This document shows, piece by piece, positions 14,903-22,461 of a DNA stretch of 41,870 nt. The stretch's first letter is position 1. Every line of letters begins with the position of its first letter. The notes under the pieces are model-generated. The model was not told where the DNA came from. It saw only the letters and a program-made list of their open reading frames with translations, and did no database searches. The position numbers were made by a program, and so were the translations under genes. Where the stretch lies: positions 1-41,870 of the forward strand of contig CAOJDX010000010.1 of the NCBI GenBank assembly GCA_948433435.1, read 5' to 3'. Source of the DNA: an uncultured Clostridia bacterium. Its GTDB lineage: Bacteria; Bacillota_I; Bacilli_A; RF39; UBA660.

Positions 14903-15961
14903 ATGGTAATAAAACAAAAAAATAACGGTAAGTGGGAATATTGCGTATATCTTGGACTGGACGAAAGAGGCAAAAAAAAATATAAAAGAAAATCTGGTTT
15001 TGTGACTAAAAAGGCTTGTGTGAGAGAAGCAACTAAAATACAAAATGGTGAGAATATTAGATCATACAAAACATTTGAAGATATCTGTAAACTTTATTTA
15101 AAAGATTGTGAATTAAGATTTTTAAGAGATACAACCTTGCAACTTTATAAAAGCAGAATAGAATTCATCAAAAAAAATTTTCCCTACGACAAAGACGTAA
15201 ACAAAATAGACATACAAGATATAAACAACTTTATCATACGCTGCAAAACAACAACTCGAGGTCATTATACAAGGCATATGGTTGCTCTGCTTAAAACAAT
15301 TTTAAAATTTGCCATAAGTAATGATTATATGAGAGGTGAGATTTTAAACAAAATACACTTACCTCCAATGTATAAAGGGGAACGCAGGATATGGTCTAAA
15401 TCAGATGTGGTGAAGTATCTACCAATGTTAGCAAAATTTAAATACTTTGATATTATCATGATAATACTCGAAACTGGTCTAAGACGTGGCGAAGTATGTG
15501 CATTAACATGGGATTGCGTAGATCTTGCAAATCGCACAATTAAAATTAATAAATCATATGTTAGCTTTTTGGGGCTAAATACTATCACCTCGCCTAAAAC
15601 AAACAGTAGTAACAGAACAATAATATTGCTAGATCATAGTTTAGAAATACTCAAAAATAGAAGCAAAAATAGAAAATCTAAATATGTATTTTGTGATAAA
15701 TACAAAAATCCTATCAAACCTAATATTTTATATGCTTCGTTTAGGAGATTTCTATTAAGACATAACATAAAATATATCACAGTGCATGATTTAAGGCATA
15801 TACACGCAACACTACTACTTAACAGCAACATTGATTATAAAATGCTTTCAAAAAGACTTGGTCACACTAATGTAGCTTTTACCTTACAAACATATACGCA
15901 TGTGTTACCAGAACATGAATTTAACACATATAAAGAATTAGGCGATATTATGCTAAAATAA
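14903..15961 (+). CDS. int: Tyrosine integrase
   Basis: About 352 residues with the normal three-part layout: an N-terminal arm-binding AP2-like domain (about 1-50, IKQKNNGKWEYCVYLGLDERGKK), a SAM-like core-binding domain (about 55-150) and a C-terminal catalytic domain. Catalytic residues are all visible: Arg in TGLRRGE (R194), Lys in SPKTNSS (K232), H-x-x-R in VHDLRH (H295, R298), His in RLGH (H321) and Tyr in TYTHV (Y331). It integrates and excises the phage. AGAGG before the ATG at 14903 fixes the start; an ATG at 14879 is less likely. The stop is buried in a 19-bp perfect inverted repeat. Confidence 0.95.
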   Translation: MVIKQKNNGKWEYCVYLGLDERGKKKYKRKSGFVTKKACVREATKIQNGENIRSYKTFEDICKLYLKDCELRFLRDTTLQLYKSRIEFIKKNFPYDKDVNKIDIQDINNFIIRCKTTTRGHYTRHMVALLKTILKFAISNDYMRGEILNKIHLPPMYKGERRIWSKSDVVKYLPMLAKFKYFDIIMIILETGLRRGEVCALTWDCVDLANRTIKINKSYVSFLGLNTITSPKTNSSNRTIILLDHSLEILKNRSKNRKSKYVFCDKYKNPIKPNILYASFRRFLLRHNIKYITVHDLRHIHATLLLNSNIDYKMLSKRLGHTNVAFTLQTYTHVLPEHEFNTYKELGDIMLK

Positions 15962-16005
15962 GAGAGAAAGGGAAAACAATATATTAGTTTTCCCTTTCTC
16001 TCTTA
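15959..16005. terminator. 19-bp perfect inverted repeat, bidirectional terminator
   Basis: Arms 15959-15977 and 15987-16005 are perfectly complementary with a 9-nt loop; the left arm begins with the integrase TAA. On the minus strand the stem is followed by TTTTAG, so it can end transcription of the regulator at 16033-16983; on the plus strand the U-tract is poor. It separates two convergent genes. Confidence 0.75.
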
Positions 16006-16032
16006 TAAGAATATAGCTTATTAGACTTAAAA

Positions 16033-16983
16033 TCATACAACTAGCAATTTTAGTTGGTAGTATATCATACTTACATCACCATAACTACAAGTACCATTTT
16101 CACTAAATGCTCTCTCTAGATCTCTAAAGAATAGTTGTGGTTTAGTTTTCGTGTAAGTGCAGAAAGTAAAGATGTTATCAAGCCTCAGAAACTTTTGAGA
16201 GTTTTCAGTGCAAGCCCCAATAGTTTTCCTTAAAAAACTTATATATTCTCTATTGTCAATTTTTAATTTTCTATACTCAGGGTTCTTGTTGTCAAAATCC
16301 ATAAAATCATTCGGTGCAACCTTTAGACTTTTGCATATATTTAAAAATACATGTACAGTTGGCATCATTGACCTTGTAGGTATTACACTCTTAGCTATCT
16401 TAACTCCTCGTATATCTTCAAGCTCTTCAGCTCTATTAAATATATCTTTAAACGTTATATTAATAAGGTTTTCATCCTTTGTTTCCTCTTTCTCTTGATT
16501 ATTATCTAAAATTTTATATTCCTCATGATATTTACTTGATAATTTATAATTTTCATTTTTTAAAAAGAACTCGTCAGAGGTAATTCCTAATTTATCTAAA
16601 TATTCAAAGAACTTTTTCATTGAAACTTGTTGTTTACCACTTTCAAACGAATAAATAAATTCTACACAGCCTATATCAATTGCTCTTAAATATTTTTGTT
16701 GTCTAAAATTTTTAAATCTTCTTCCTAAAAATAAAAAAAACTCCTCAAATGTTTCAAAGGAATTTTTAAACTCATATGTATTATCATCAAACATTAATAA
16801 ATTCCTTACATCAATATCTAGAAACTTTGATATCTTAAACAATGTAATAGTCTTTGTACTCCCTCTTTTAATAATTGAAGTTGGATCACCTAATCCGTTA
16901 TTTCTAAAACTCATATAAGTTAAATTATTAAGTTTAATGTATTTATTAATCTTTTTATCTAAAATAATACTAAAGTTATTCAT
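16033..16983 (-). CDS. Multi-HTH regulator with up to four degenerate XRE-like units, putative immunity repressor
   Basis: 316 residues. Three segments look like XRE/Cro-CI helix-turn-helix units, and a fourth is weaker: residues about 8-65 (NNLTYMSFRNNGL...SIIKRGSTKTITLFKISKFLDID), 84-140 (LGRRFKNFRQQKYL...FIYSFESGKQQVSMKKFFEYLDKLGI), 178-231 (FNRAEELEDIRGVKIAKSVIP...FLNICKSLKVAPNDFMDF) and 248-300. No protease or dimerisation domain of the LexA/CI type is seen. AGGGGG precedes the ATG. It faces the plus-strand operon at 17138, with a consensus promoter and a small inverted repeat between them, the usual place for a lysogeny repressor. The units are seen by eye and need profile confirmation; the repressor role is inferred. 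Confidence 0.6.
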   Translation of the reverse strand: MNNFSIILDKKINKYIKLNNLTYMSFRNNGLGDPTSIIKRGSTKTITLFKISKFLDIDVRNLLMFDDNTYEFKNSFETFEEFFLFLGRRFKNFRQQKYLRAIDIGCVEFIYSFESGKQQVSMKKFFEYLDKLGITSDEFFLKNENYKLSSKYHEEYKILDNNQEKEETKDENLINITFKDIFNRAEELEDIRGVKIAKSVIPTRSMMPTVHVFLNICKSLKVAPNDFMDFDNKNPEYRKLKIDNREYISFLRKTIGACTENSQKFLRLDNIFTFCTYTKTKPQLFFRDLERAFSENGTCSYGDVSMIYYQLKLLVV

Positions 16984-17022
16984 ACAAAAACCCCCTAAAT
17001 AAAATATAAAATTTCATTACAT

Positions 17023-17056
17023 CAATGTTGACATTGTAAAAAAAATTTTATATAAT
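17023..17056 (+). promoter_or_regulatory. Consensus promoter with overlapping operator-like repeat
   Basis: TTGACA (17028-17033), 17-bp spacer, TATAAT (17051-17056): a perfect vegetative promoter for the operon at 17138-19006. CAATG (17023-17027) and CATTG (17032-17036) form an inverted repeat across the -35 box, with GTAA/TTAC extensions on either side. This is a likely repressor site for the divergent multi-HTH protein. No convincing promoter could be picked out for the minus-strand gene. Confidence 0.85.
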
Positions 17057-17076
17057 TCAACTTGTAACACAAAACA

Positions 17077-17108
17077 AATCGCCTTGAGCCTGAGAAACTT
17101 AAGCGATT
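17077..17108 (+). promoter_or_regulatory. Leader hairpin upstream of the initiator-like gene
   Basis: In the plus-strand 5' leader, 17077-17088 pairs with 17098-17108 (AATCGC and CTTGAG with CTTAAG and CGATT, one bulge and one G-U) around a 9-nt loop. It lies about 30 nt before the ATG and has no U-tract, so it is not a terminator. Possible translational control element or DNA-level protein site. Confidence 0.5.
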
Positions 17109-17137
17109 CACAAAACACAAAAGAAAGGAGTTAATGT

Positions 17138-17989
17138 ATGAATTTATCTAATGTAGTTATGAAATCCAGCTTATTGACAGCCGGCTGTAAATTTTATTAC
17201 TCTTATCTTATTAAGATAAATAAAGCATCCAGAATAAATAACTGGAAAATTATAGATGGTCAATACAAAGACCATAATTTCGTAATCGTCAAAGATAAGG
17301 AAACTGCTGCAACTTTAAAAATAGGTACAGCAAGCATCACTAACTACAAAAGACAGCTAAAGTCTTTAGGATTGATAAGTATTTTAAAGAAGTTTACTAC
17401 TAGGACAAATCAAGTTAAAAATAAACATTTTTACCAAATAACTGTAGTACACAACAACATTCCAAGAAAATTCATTAGCAAGACACTAACTTTCAATGGC
17501 AACATTAAAAAACCTACAATCAGAAAAACTAATAATAATATTTTAGCACGAACTAAATTAAAAATAAACAATTTTAAGATAAACATGCGTAATAAAATTA
17601 AAAACACAGTAAACAAGGTTAATAATTTAAAACATAATAATCAAATAAATACTGATGATCCAACAATTAAAATAATCAAAGATATGCTTGGATCTTATAA
17701 TGTGCGATATAAATTTAAAGATCTAAATAAATATAAACAATTATATGAATCCTCTCCCCAAAAATTTAAATATGTGTGCGAGGCTTGCTCAAATGCATTC
17801 ATGTATGCTCCTTTTAGTTATTTTAGTAAGGTGTTTGAAAAATACGAAAAAAACTATAAATACAAGAATCCTTTTATTAACTTCACTCAGCGGAATTATG
17901 ATTTTGATGCTTTGGAAGAACGACTATTTGGATATAGTACAAAAAATCATGGTTATAAATATAATTTTGAAGAATTAGAAAACTCGTAA
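17138..17989 (+). CDS. Winged-helix replication-initiator-like protein
   Basis: 283 residues. The N-terminus (about 14-100) resembles the winged helix of RepA_N/DnaD-type plasmid and phage initiators: GCKFYYSYLIKINKASRINNW, then KETAATLKIGTASITNYKRQLKSLGLI as the HTH. A Lys/Asn-rich linker (about 110-172) leads to a C-terminal domain (about 173-265) ending in FINFTQRNYDFDALEERLFGY, a signature often seen at the end of such replication proteins in clostridia. It has AAGGAG before the ATG and heads a plus-strand operon behind a consensus promoter. Since the lytic replication genes lie elsewhere, it may serve plasmid-like replication or control the switch. Family is a reasoned guess. Confidence 0.6.
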   Translation: MNLSNVVMKSSLLTAGCKFYYSYLIKINKASRINNWKIIDGQYKDHNFVIVKDKETAATLKIGTASITNYKRQLKSLGLISILKKFTTRTNQVKNKHFYQITVVHNNIPRKFISKTLTFNGNIKKPTIRKTNNNILARTKLKINNFKINMRNKIKNTVNKVNNLKHNNQINTDDPTIKIIKDMLGSYNVRYKFKDLNKYKQLYESSPQKFKYVCEACSNAFMYAPFSYFSKVFEKYEKNYKYKNPFINFTQRNYDFDALEERLFGYSTKNHGYKYNFEELENS

Positions 17990-18028
17990 AATTGTTGGAC
18001 AATCTTATCCATAAAGGAGAAATTTAAA

Positions 18029-18613
18029 ATGCTTTATAGTAAAGATAGAGATGAATTAGTGAATATATTAAAGGAGTCTATACAATTTTTTAATAGCTTA
18101 GATTATAGTAGTCGTATTTACTATACGATTGAAGATTTAGATGAACTTATAAATAATTTCTACCCAATAATAGAAACATTCCGTATTAAGGCAACAGGTA
18201 TGATAATAGGATATTTATTTTACACGAAAGGGAATATAAAGATACAAGACATCTCTAAAAATCCTAAATTACCAGATATCAAAATATATACTGCTTTAGT
18301 TGAAACTCAATCAGAAGAATCCAAAGTTAAATTTTGTTTTGAACTAATGAATTTTAACGAACTAGATATATGTAAAAGACTCTTTGTTAAGGATAGAGAT
18401 GATTTGAAAAAAGAAATAGAAGAAGCAATATCTATTTTAGAAAGATTAGACTATACAAAACGTTATGTTTATAACCCATTACAATTATTAGAATCCTTGA
18501 AACCTCGTACTCCTTACTCTAAACTCCTAGAAAACGCTATGATAATAGCCGGTACTACAGTTAGATTCTATAGTAGTCAGATTAAGCAGTTACCGCATCA
18601 AAATGAAATTTAA
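18029..18613 (+). CDS. Unrecognised protein with an internal 63-residue duplication
   Basis: 194 residues, no family recognised. Residues 4-66 and 120-182 are two copies of one unit of exactly equal length: both start KDRD(E/D)L, continue with an amphipathic helix ending in LDY(S/T), then a Y-Y/Y-V-Y stretch, and end with a hydrophobic segment (ATGMIIGYLFY and NAMIIAGTTVRFY). Between them is a 53-residue, mostly polar linker. No signal peptide or clear membrane span. AAAGGAG precedes the ATG; it lies 39 bp after the initiator-like gene and 30 bp before the next, so the three are one operon. Function unknown. Confidence 0.7.
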   Translation: MLYSKDRDELVNILKESIQFFNSLDYSSRIYYTIEDLDELINNFYPIIETFRIKATGMIIGYLFYTKGNIKIQDISKNPKLPDIKIYTALVETQSEESKVKFCFELMNFNELDICKRLFVKDRDDLKKEIEEAISILERLDYTKRYVYNPLQLLESLKPRTPYSKLLENAMIIAGTTVRFYSSQIKQLPHQNEI

Positions 18614-18643
18614 TAAATACATAATTATGTAGGTAGGTTAAAG

Positions 18644-19006
18644 ATGGATAAATTTATAGCAAAACATAATATTGAAAGCAATTTTTGTGATATATTATTA
18701 ATACTTACTAATTCTACATGTCCTATTTCATCGTTTGAAGAGATAAAAAATATTTTGCCTACTCCAAACAAACATAGGATATTGATTGATCAAATTTTAC
18801 ACATTGGTAATAATAGTGAAAGATTTATTTCTCTTAAAACGTACAAGAAGAATATAATAAGATCTTCTATTAATTTTATAGAAATACCTAAAAACGATAA
18901 AATAAGAGTGATATCTAAAGATGTTTTATTAGCCTATGATTTAATAGACTTTTCAATCTTAACTCCTATTCAGAAAAAATTGTTAAATAAGGGAATTGCT
19001 ATATAA
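18644..19006 (+). CDS. Unrecognised 120-residue protein, last gene of the plus-strand operon
   Basis: 120 residues, no family recognised. It looks mostly helical (NFCDILLILTNSTCPISSFEEIKNIL, then HRILIDQILHIG) with a basic centre (LKTYKKNIIR) and a hydrophobic end. The ribosome site (GTAGG) is modest. Its last 8 bp overlap the last 8 bp of the endolysin gene on the opposite strand, and there is no terminator between them; the first plus-strand terminator is at 19682-19704. Function unknown. Confidence 0.6.
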   Translation: MDKFIAKHNIESNFCDILLILTNSTCPISSFEEIKNILPTPNKHRILIDQILHIGNNSERFISLKTYKKNIIRSSINFIEIPKNDKIRVISKDVLLAYDLIDFSILTPIQKKLLNKGIAI

Positions 19007-19679
19007 AATATTGCTCTTTAAACTCATCGCTTTCACTCCATTTTTTTAACATATCACCTACACTCATGTTTGAATTTAAACGGTCATTCCAATAATTAAT
19101 ACCTTCATCATCCGGCTCTCTTTGAAAAATATTGTTGTATAAAAGAGTTAATATTTCTGTATGATCTTTTTTAATTATTAGTTCATCTTTAAATTTTTCC
19201 CATTCTTCCCAATTATTTTGATTCCAGATATTTGGACAAATTTTACCGCTAGCATCATAGTGCCTAACAATCCTATCTAAAGGGATATTATATTTTTGCA
19301 TTAGATATTTAACTAACTCTATTGTGCTTTTATAAGTTTTCGAAAAATCTCCGTCACTATTAATACACATTTCAATTCCTATACTATTTTCATTTGTTAT
19401 CCCATTCTTACCTTTGCCATCTCCACAGTGCCAACTCTTATCTTCATCTCTTATTATTCTCAAGATTTCTGTATCATCCACAAAATAATGGGCAGATGCT
19501 CCTCTATCTGCCCTATTGTGCAAAATAAAGTGTGCTTCCGCATTTGCTCCTCTATCTGCATTTCCAGTATCGTGTATAGTTATGTATTTTATCTCTTCTC
19601 CATTTCTAGATGAAAAATTATATCTGACTAATTTTTCATTAATTTTAATTTCTATTTCGATCCTCTCCTTAAAAATCAA
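18999..19679 (-). CDS. Endolysin: N-acetylmuramoyl-L-alanine amidase with DUF4214 domain
   Basis: 226 residues. An amidase_2 (T7 lysozyme-like, zinc) domain fills about 28-160: zinc ligands H36 (ITIHDTGN), H140 (IVRHYDAS) and C148 (GKICP), plus the RGASAHYFVDD and ENSIGIEMCIN blocks. It cuts the Ala-muramic acid bond. Residues about 175-222 are a DUF4214 domain (LYNNIFQREPDDEGINYWNDRL), probably for wall binding. There is no ATG in a suitable place. A TTG at 19679, four codons after an in-frame stop, is the only usual start; its GGTGG ribosome site is inside a hairpin, and an AAGGAGAGG lies just downstream, so an ATA/ATT start is conceivable. No signal peptide; the holin gene is next door. 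Confidence 0.92.
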   Translation of the reverse strand: MIFKERIEIEIKINEKLVRYNFSSRNGEEIKYITIHDTGNADRGANAEAHFILHNRADRGASAHYFVDDTEILRIIRDEDKSWHCGDGKGKNGITNENSIGIEMCINSDGDFSKTYKSTIELVKYLMQKYNIPLDRIVRHYDASGKICPNIWNQNNWEEWEKFKDELIIKKDHTEILTLLYNNIFQREPDDEGINYWNDRLNSNMSVGDMLKKWSESDEFKEQYFI

Positions 19680-19681
19680 AG

Positions 19682-19704
19682 AACCACCCTAAAAGGTGGT
19701 TTTT
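19682..19704 (+). terminator. Hairpin: plus-strand terminator that also covers the endolysin start
   Basis: AACCACC (19682-19688) and GGTGGTT (19695-19701) form a 7-bp stem with CTAAAA loop, followed on the plus strand by TTT. This is the first terminator met by transcripts leaving 19006, so they would run antisense across the whole endolysin gene. On the minus strand the same hairpin holds the GGTGG just before the endolysin TTG. Remaining sequence 19705-19865 shows only the terminator below. Confidence 0.65.
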
Positions 19705-19818
19705 CATTGAAAAAATATTTTTTTAGATTGTTTAGTTTTAAATCAAATTTTTATCAACTCACTAAATCGATTCTAAGCCTCTATTTTTAACGTATTAATG
19801 TAATTCATCATCTAATAT

Positions 19819-19847
19819 AAAAAACTTCTTAAAATTGATATAAGAAG
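19819..19847 (-). terminator. Terminator behind the holin gene
   Basis: On the minus strand CTTCTTA (19847-19841) pairs with TAAGAAG (19831-19825), followed by six T. It lies 18 bp behind the holin stop and before the endolysin, so either it is leaky or the endolysin has its own promoter in 19705-19818, which I could not identify. Confidence 0.65.
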
Positions 19848-19865
19848 GATTTAAATGGTATCACC

Positions 19866-20309
19866 TTATTTTTTATCCTTTTTATTATTATTATTCAGAA
19901 AATCTAAGGCTCTATCAAAAAAATCCGGTATATTTACTCCTAAAAGTTTAGCATTTTCTAAAATTGAAACTAATTCATTAATAAAAAAAGCAGTAATAAC
20001 AATATCAACCGCATATTTAAAATCGATATTGTATTCTGCTAAATAAAATGTTGTTAAAAAAGACACCCCAACTAAAAGTAACGAGGTTAATTTTTTAAGC
20101 AAACCTTTAAATCCAACCTTACTTGATATTTCTCCATCACCGTGTTTAGATTTTCCTAAAATCCCCAGACCTACACCTAGAACATAATCAATACTCATAA
20201 CTATTATTAAGCTTCTAAGTAACATATTAAATTCTATTAGAAATGCAAATCTAACTAACAATATTAAAATGATTAATAATAATGCGATCTTAATCGAATG
20301 GTTCTTCAT
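19866..20309 (-). CDS. Holin, family 4 (TcdE-like)
   Basis: 147 residues. An N-terminal hydrophobic segment (IALLLIILILLVRFAFLIEF, about 8-27), a second (LLRSLIIVMSIDYVLGVGLGIL, about 30-52) and a third (LTSLLLVGVSFLTTFYL) with the family-4 motifs SSKVGFKGLLKK and FFINELVSILENAKLLGVNIP, and a charged C-terminus (NNNNKKDKK). Family members oligomerise in the inner membrane at the lysis time and let the endolysin reach the wall. AAGGGTG precedes the ATG. It is the last gene of the late operon; a terminator follows. Confidence 0.92.
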   Translation of the reverse strand: MKNHSIKIALLLIILILLVRFAFLIEFNMLLRSLIIVMSIDYVLGVGLGILGKSKHGDGEISSKVGFKGLLKKLTSLLLVGVSFLTTFYLAEYNIDFKYAVDIVITAFFINELVSILENAKLLGVNIPDFFDRALDFLNNNNKKDKK

Positions 20310-20324
20310 GTAATCACCCTTTTC

Positions 20325-21308
20325 TTAGCTACTTAAATAAGTATCAGTTTTATAACTATATGACCATTGGCTATTATCACCGCCTGACAACAAAAAGTTT
20401 GATCCTATCCTAGATAAAGTATGATATCTCCATGTTTTAGGAGATGCTTTTTTATTTATAAATACATTTGTCTCCACATCAAATATTTGTGTAGTATTTC
20501 CTGTGTCATCTGTGCCACCATTGATTAAAATCAAATTATCACTAATTTTTAGACTTTTGTGATCCTGTCTATTTACAGTGAGATTTATTTTTTGAGTACT
20601 TGAATCAGACTCTATATCAAAAATATAATTTACGAACCTATTATTAGTTTCGTTACCACCATTAATTAATACTTGATTATCTTGTATGTGTGAAGTGGCA
20701 TGACGATCTGCAGCTACTCGCATATTGCTCTTAGCTGAAAATACATTATCATTAGCATTAAAAATATATTGATTAGCCACAGTAGTGGTACTAGAATTAG
20801 CTCTTAATCCTCCGCTCAATAAAAACTGATCCTTAGTTGCAACAAATGTATGATTCGACAATCCTATGGGTAAATTAACTTTTGCTGTAAAAGTATCAGT
20901 ATCTATAGTATAGGCATATGTACTGTTAGCCACCGTACCACTACCCCTACCACCACAATAATAAATTGTATCGCCATACTTAGCACCATCATTCTCCGTT
21001 ACTGTGTAAGGATAATTTTGTTTAGATACAAAAATATTACTGTTTATATCATACAATTTTTGTATATTATTAGATCCTCCGCCAAATATAATTTCCTTAT
21101 TATTTATATTAACCGCTGTATGCCCACCTAAAGATTGATACAAATTAATAGGTTGTATCAATTGCATAGGTATCAACTCTATTAATTCTAATAAGGTAAG
21201 GTTATCATTAACTTCGATAGATTTAGATATCAAAAATTCTTTTAATTTATCTTTTAATTTTCCTATGTTTTTATTTAGTTTCTTAAGTTTAAAATTAGAA
21301 ATCGTCAT
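20325..21308 (-). CDS. Kelch-repeat phage tail protein, copy 2
   Basis: 327 residues. A helical start (LKKLNKNIGKLKDKLKEFLISKSI...LLELIELIPMQL, about 8-54) leads to six Kelch-like repeats with double-glycine turns: EIIFGGGSNN, TIYYCGGRGS, QFLLSGGLRA, QVLINGGNET, LILINGGTDD and NFLLSGGDNS, each followed by a Y/F-x-I/V-x-(S/T)... strand. Six repeats suit a six-bladed propeller. The position between baseplate/fibre genes and holin suggests a host-binding tip protein. It is the same length and layout as the neighbour at 21318-22301 (9 bp away), so the two arose by duplication. Receptor binding is inferred. Confidence 0.8.
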   Translation of the reverse strand: MTISNFKLKKLNKNIGKLKDKLKEFLISKSIEVNDNLTLLELIELIPMQLIQPINLYQSLGGHTAVNINNKEIIFGGGSNNIQKLYDINSNIFVSKQNYPYTVTENDGAKYGDTIYYCGGRGSGTVANSTYAYTIDTDTFTAKVNLPIGLSNHTFVATKDQFLLSGGLRANSSTTTVANQYIFNANDNVFSAKSNMRVAADRHATSHIQDNQVLINGGNETNNRFVNYIFDIESDSSTQKINLTVNRQDHKSLKISDNLILINGGTDDTGNTTQIFDVETNVFINKKASPKTWRYHTLSRIGSNFLLSGGDNSQWSYSYKTDTYLSS

Positions 21309-21317
21309 TTTGTCACC

Positions 21318-22301
21318 TCAACCTCTGTGGAACTCATCCAGATCTAATATATAGGATTCATGTATACTTGGAGCATAATTTCCTCCACTTATTAGTATGT
21401 TTTCTTTTGCGTTTACAGCTTTATGCCAATTTCTATTCGGATCTAAATTAGCTTTAGTAGTAAAGCTATCTGAGGTTATATTATATAATTGCTGAGACTT
21501 ACCTGAATCTGTAGATTCACCGCCACTAAATAATACACTACCTCTAGTATATACCCCTGTATGCGACATCCTGGATACACTAGAATTAACTTTATTTATA
21601 AAAATATTTGTTTCCATGTTGTATATTTGTTGTGTATTTTGCGTATTTGTGCCATTGCCAAAACTTATTAATACACTATTACTATTTATTAAAACGCTGC
21701 TATGTACTATCCTACCAGGATTAATATTAGCTTTAATTATAAAACTATCTGAATTTATATTATATAACTTTTGACTGGTCTGAAGATTAGGAAAGCCACC
21801 ACATATCAAAACACTATTATCATCAATAGTTATACATGTATGATCATATGTAGTACCACTCAAATTAGCCTTAGTGGTAAAGCTATCTGAAATTATATTA
21901 TATAATTGCTGTATTGCACCACCGTTAGGATAACCGCCATTTAACAGAACATTATTATTTACGTTACATCCAGCATGCTCATATTTACCAGGATTTAAAT
22001 TAGCCTTAGCTGTAAAACTATTTGAATTTATACTATACAATTGCTGAGAGGTTAGATTATTTTTGCTGCCGCTAAATAATATATTCTCATTAACAAGAAC
22101 TGCTGTATGTCCTATCCTCGGTATACTTAATTGTATAGGTAAGATGATTTTAAAATTATCTGGTATTAATTTTACAAGCTGCCTAAAAGATGCATTTAAT
22201 GGATAAACTATACATTTATTATCTAATAGCTCTTTAAGTTTATCTTGTACCTTTGTCAATAATTGAGATAAATTCTTTATTCCAATTTGTATATTATACA
22301 T
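21318..22301 (-). CDS. Kelch-repeat phage tail protein, copy 1
   Basis: 327 residues, sister of the next gene downstream. A helical start (QLLTKVQDKLKELLDNKCIVYPLN...FRQLVKLIPDNF) resembles the other copy. Six repeats follow, with turns NILFSGSKNN, NVLLNGGYPN, SVLICGGFPN, SVLISFGNGT, SVLFSGGEST and NILISGGNYA, separated by QQLYNI-(T/N)SDSFTTKANL blocks much more regular than in copy 2, suggesting recent internal repeat homogenisation. Probably a propeller-shaped fibre tip or adhesin. Its ATG overlaps the end of the 55-residue ORF upstream by 8 bp. Kelch fold is confident; role inferred. Confidence 0.8.
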   Translation of the reverse strand: MYNIQIGIKNLSQLLTKVQDKLKELLDNKCIVYPLNASFRQLVKLIPDNFKIILPIQLSIPRIGHTAVLVNENILFSGSKNNLTSQQLYSINSNSFTAKANLNPGKYEHAGCNVNNNVLLNGGYPNGGAIQQLYNIISDSFTTKANLSGTTYDHTCITIDDNSVLICGGFPNLQTSQKLYNINSDSFIIKANINPGRIVHSSVLINSNSVLISFGNGTNTQNTQQIYNMETNIFINKVNSSVSRMSHTGVYTRGSVLFSGGESTDSGKSQQLYNITSDSFTTKANLDPNRNWHKAVNAKENILISGGNYAPSIHESYILDLDEFHRG

Positions 22302-22461
22302 GTGACATTTCCACGGACTGTAATTTATTAATCATATCTATCATATCGGTACCCTCTACTTCCCAATCCTCCGCTTTTTCCCTAAGCTCTATATATGCAA
22401 TATCTATATACTTTTTAAGCTCATCAAATTTAGAATATACATCTCGAATACTTACACTCAT
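22294..22461 (-). CDS. Small 55-residue protein between fibre genes
   Basis: A 55-residue frame: MSVSIRDVYSKFDELKKYID, then IAYIELREKAEDWEVEGTDM, then a short end. It starts directly after the previous stop (TAG-ATG) and its stop overlaps the start of the Kelch gene by 8 bp, exactly the spacing seen elsewhere in this operon. It is acidic and helical with no recognised family. No strong ribosome site of its own, so it is probably translated by coupling. Likely real but unproven. Confidence 0.6.
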   Translation of the reverse strand: MSVSIRDVYSKFDELKKYIDIAYIELREKAEDWEVEGTDMIDMINKLQSVEMSHV

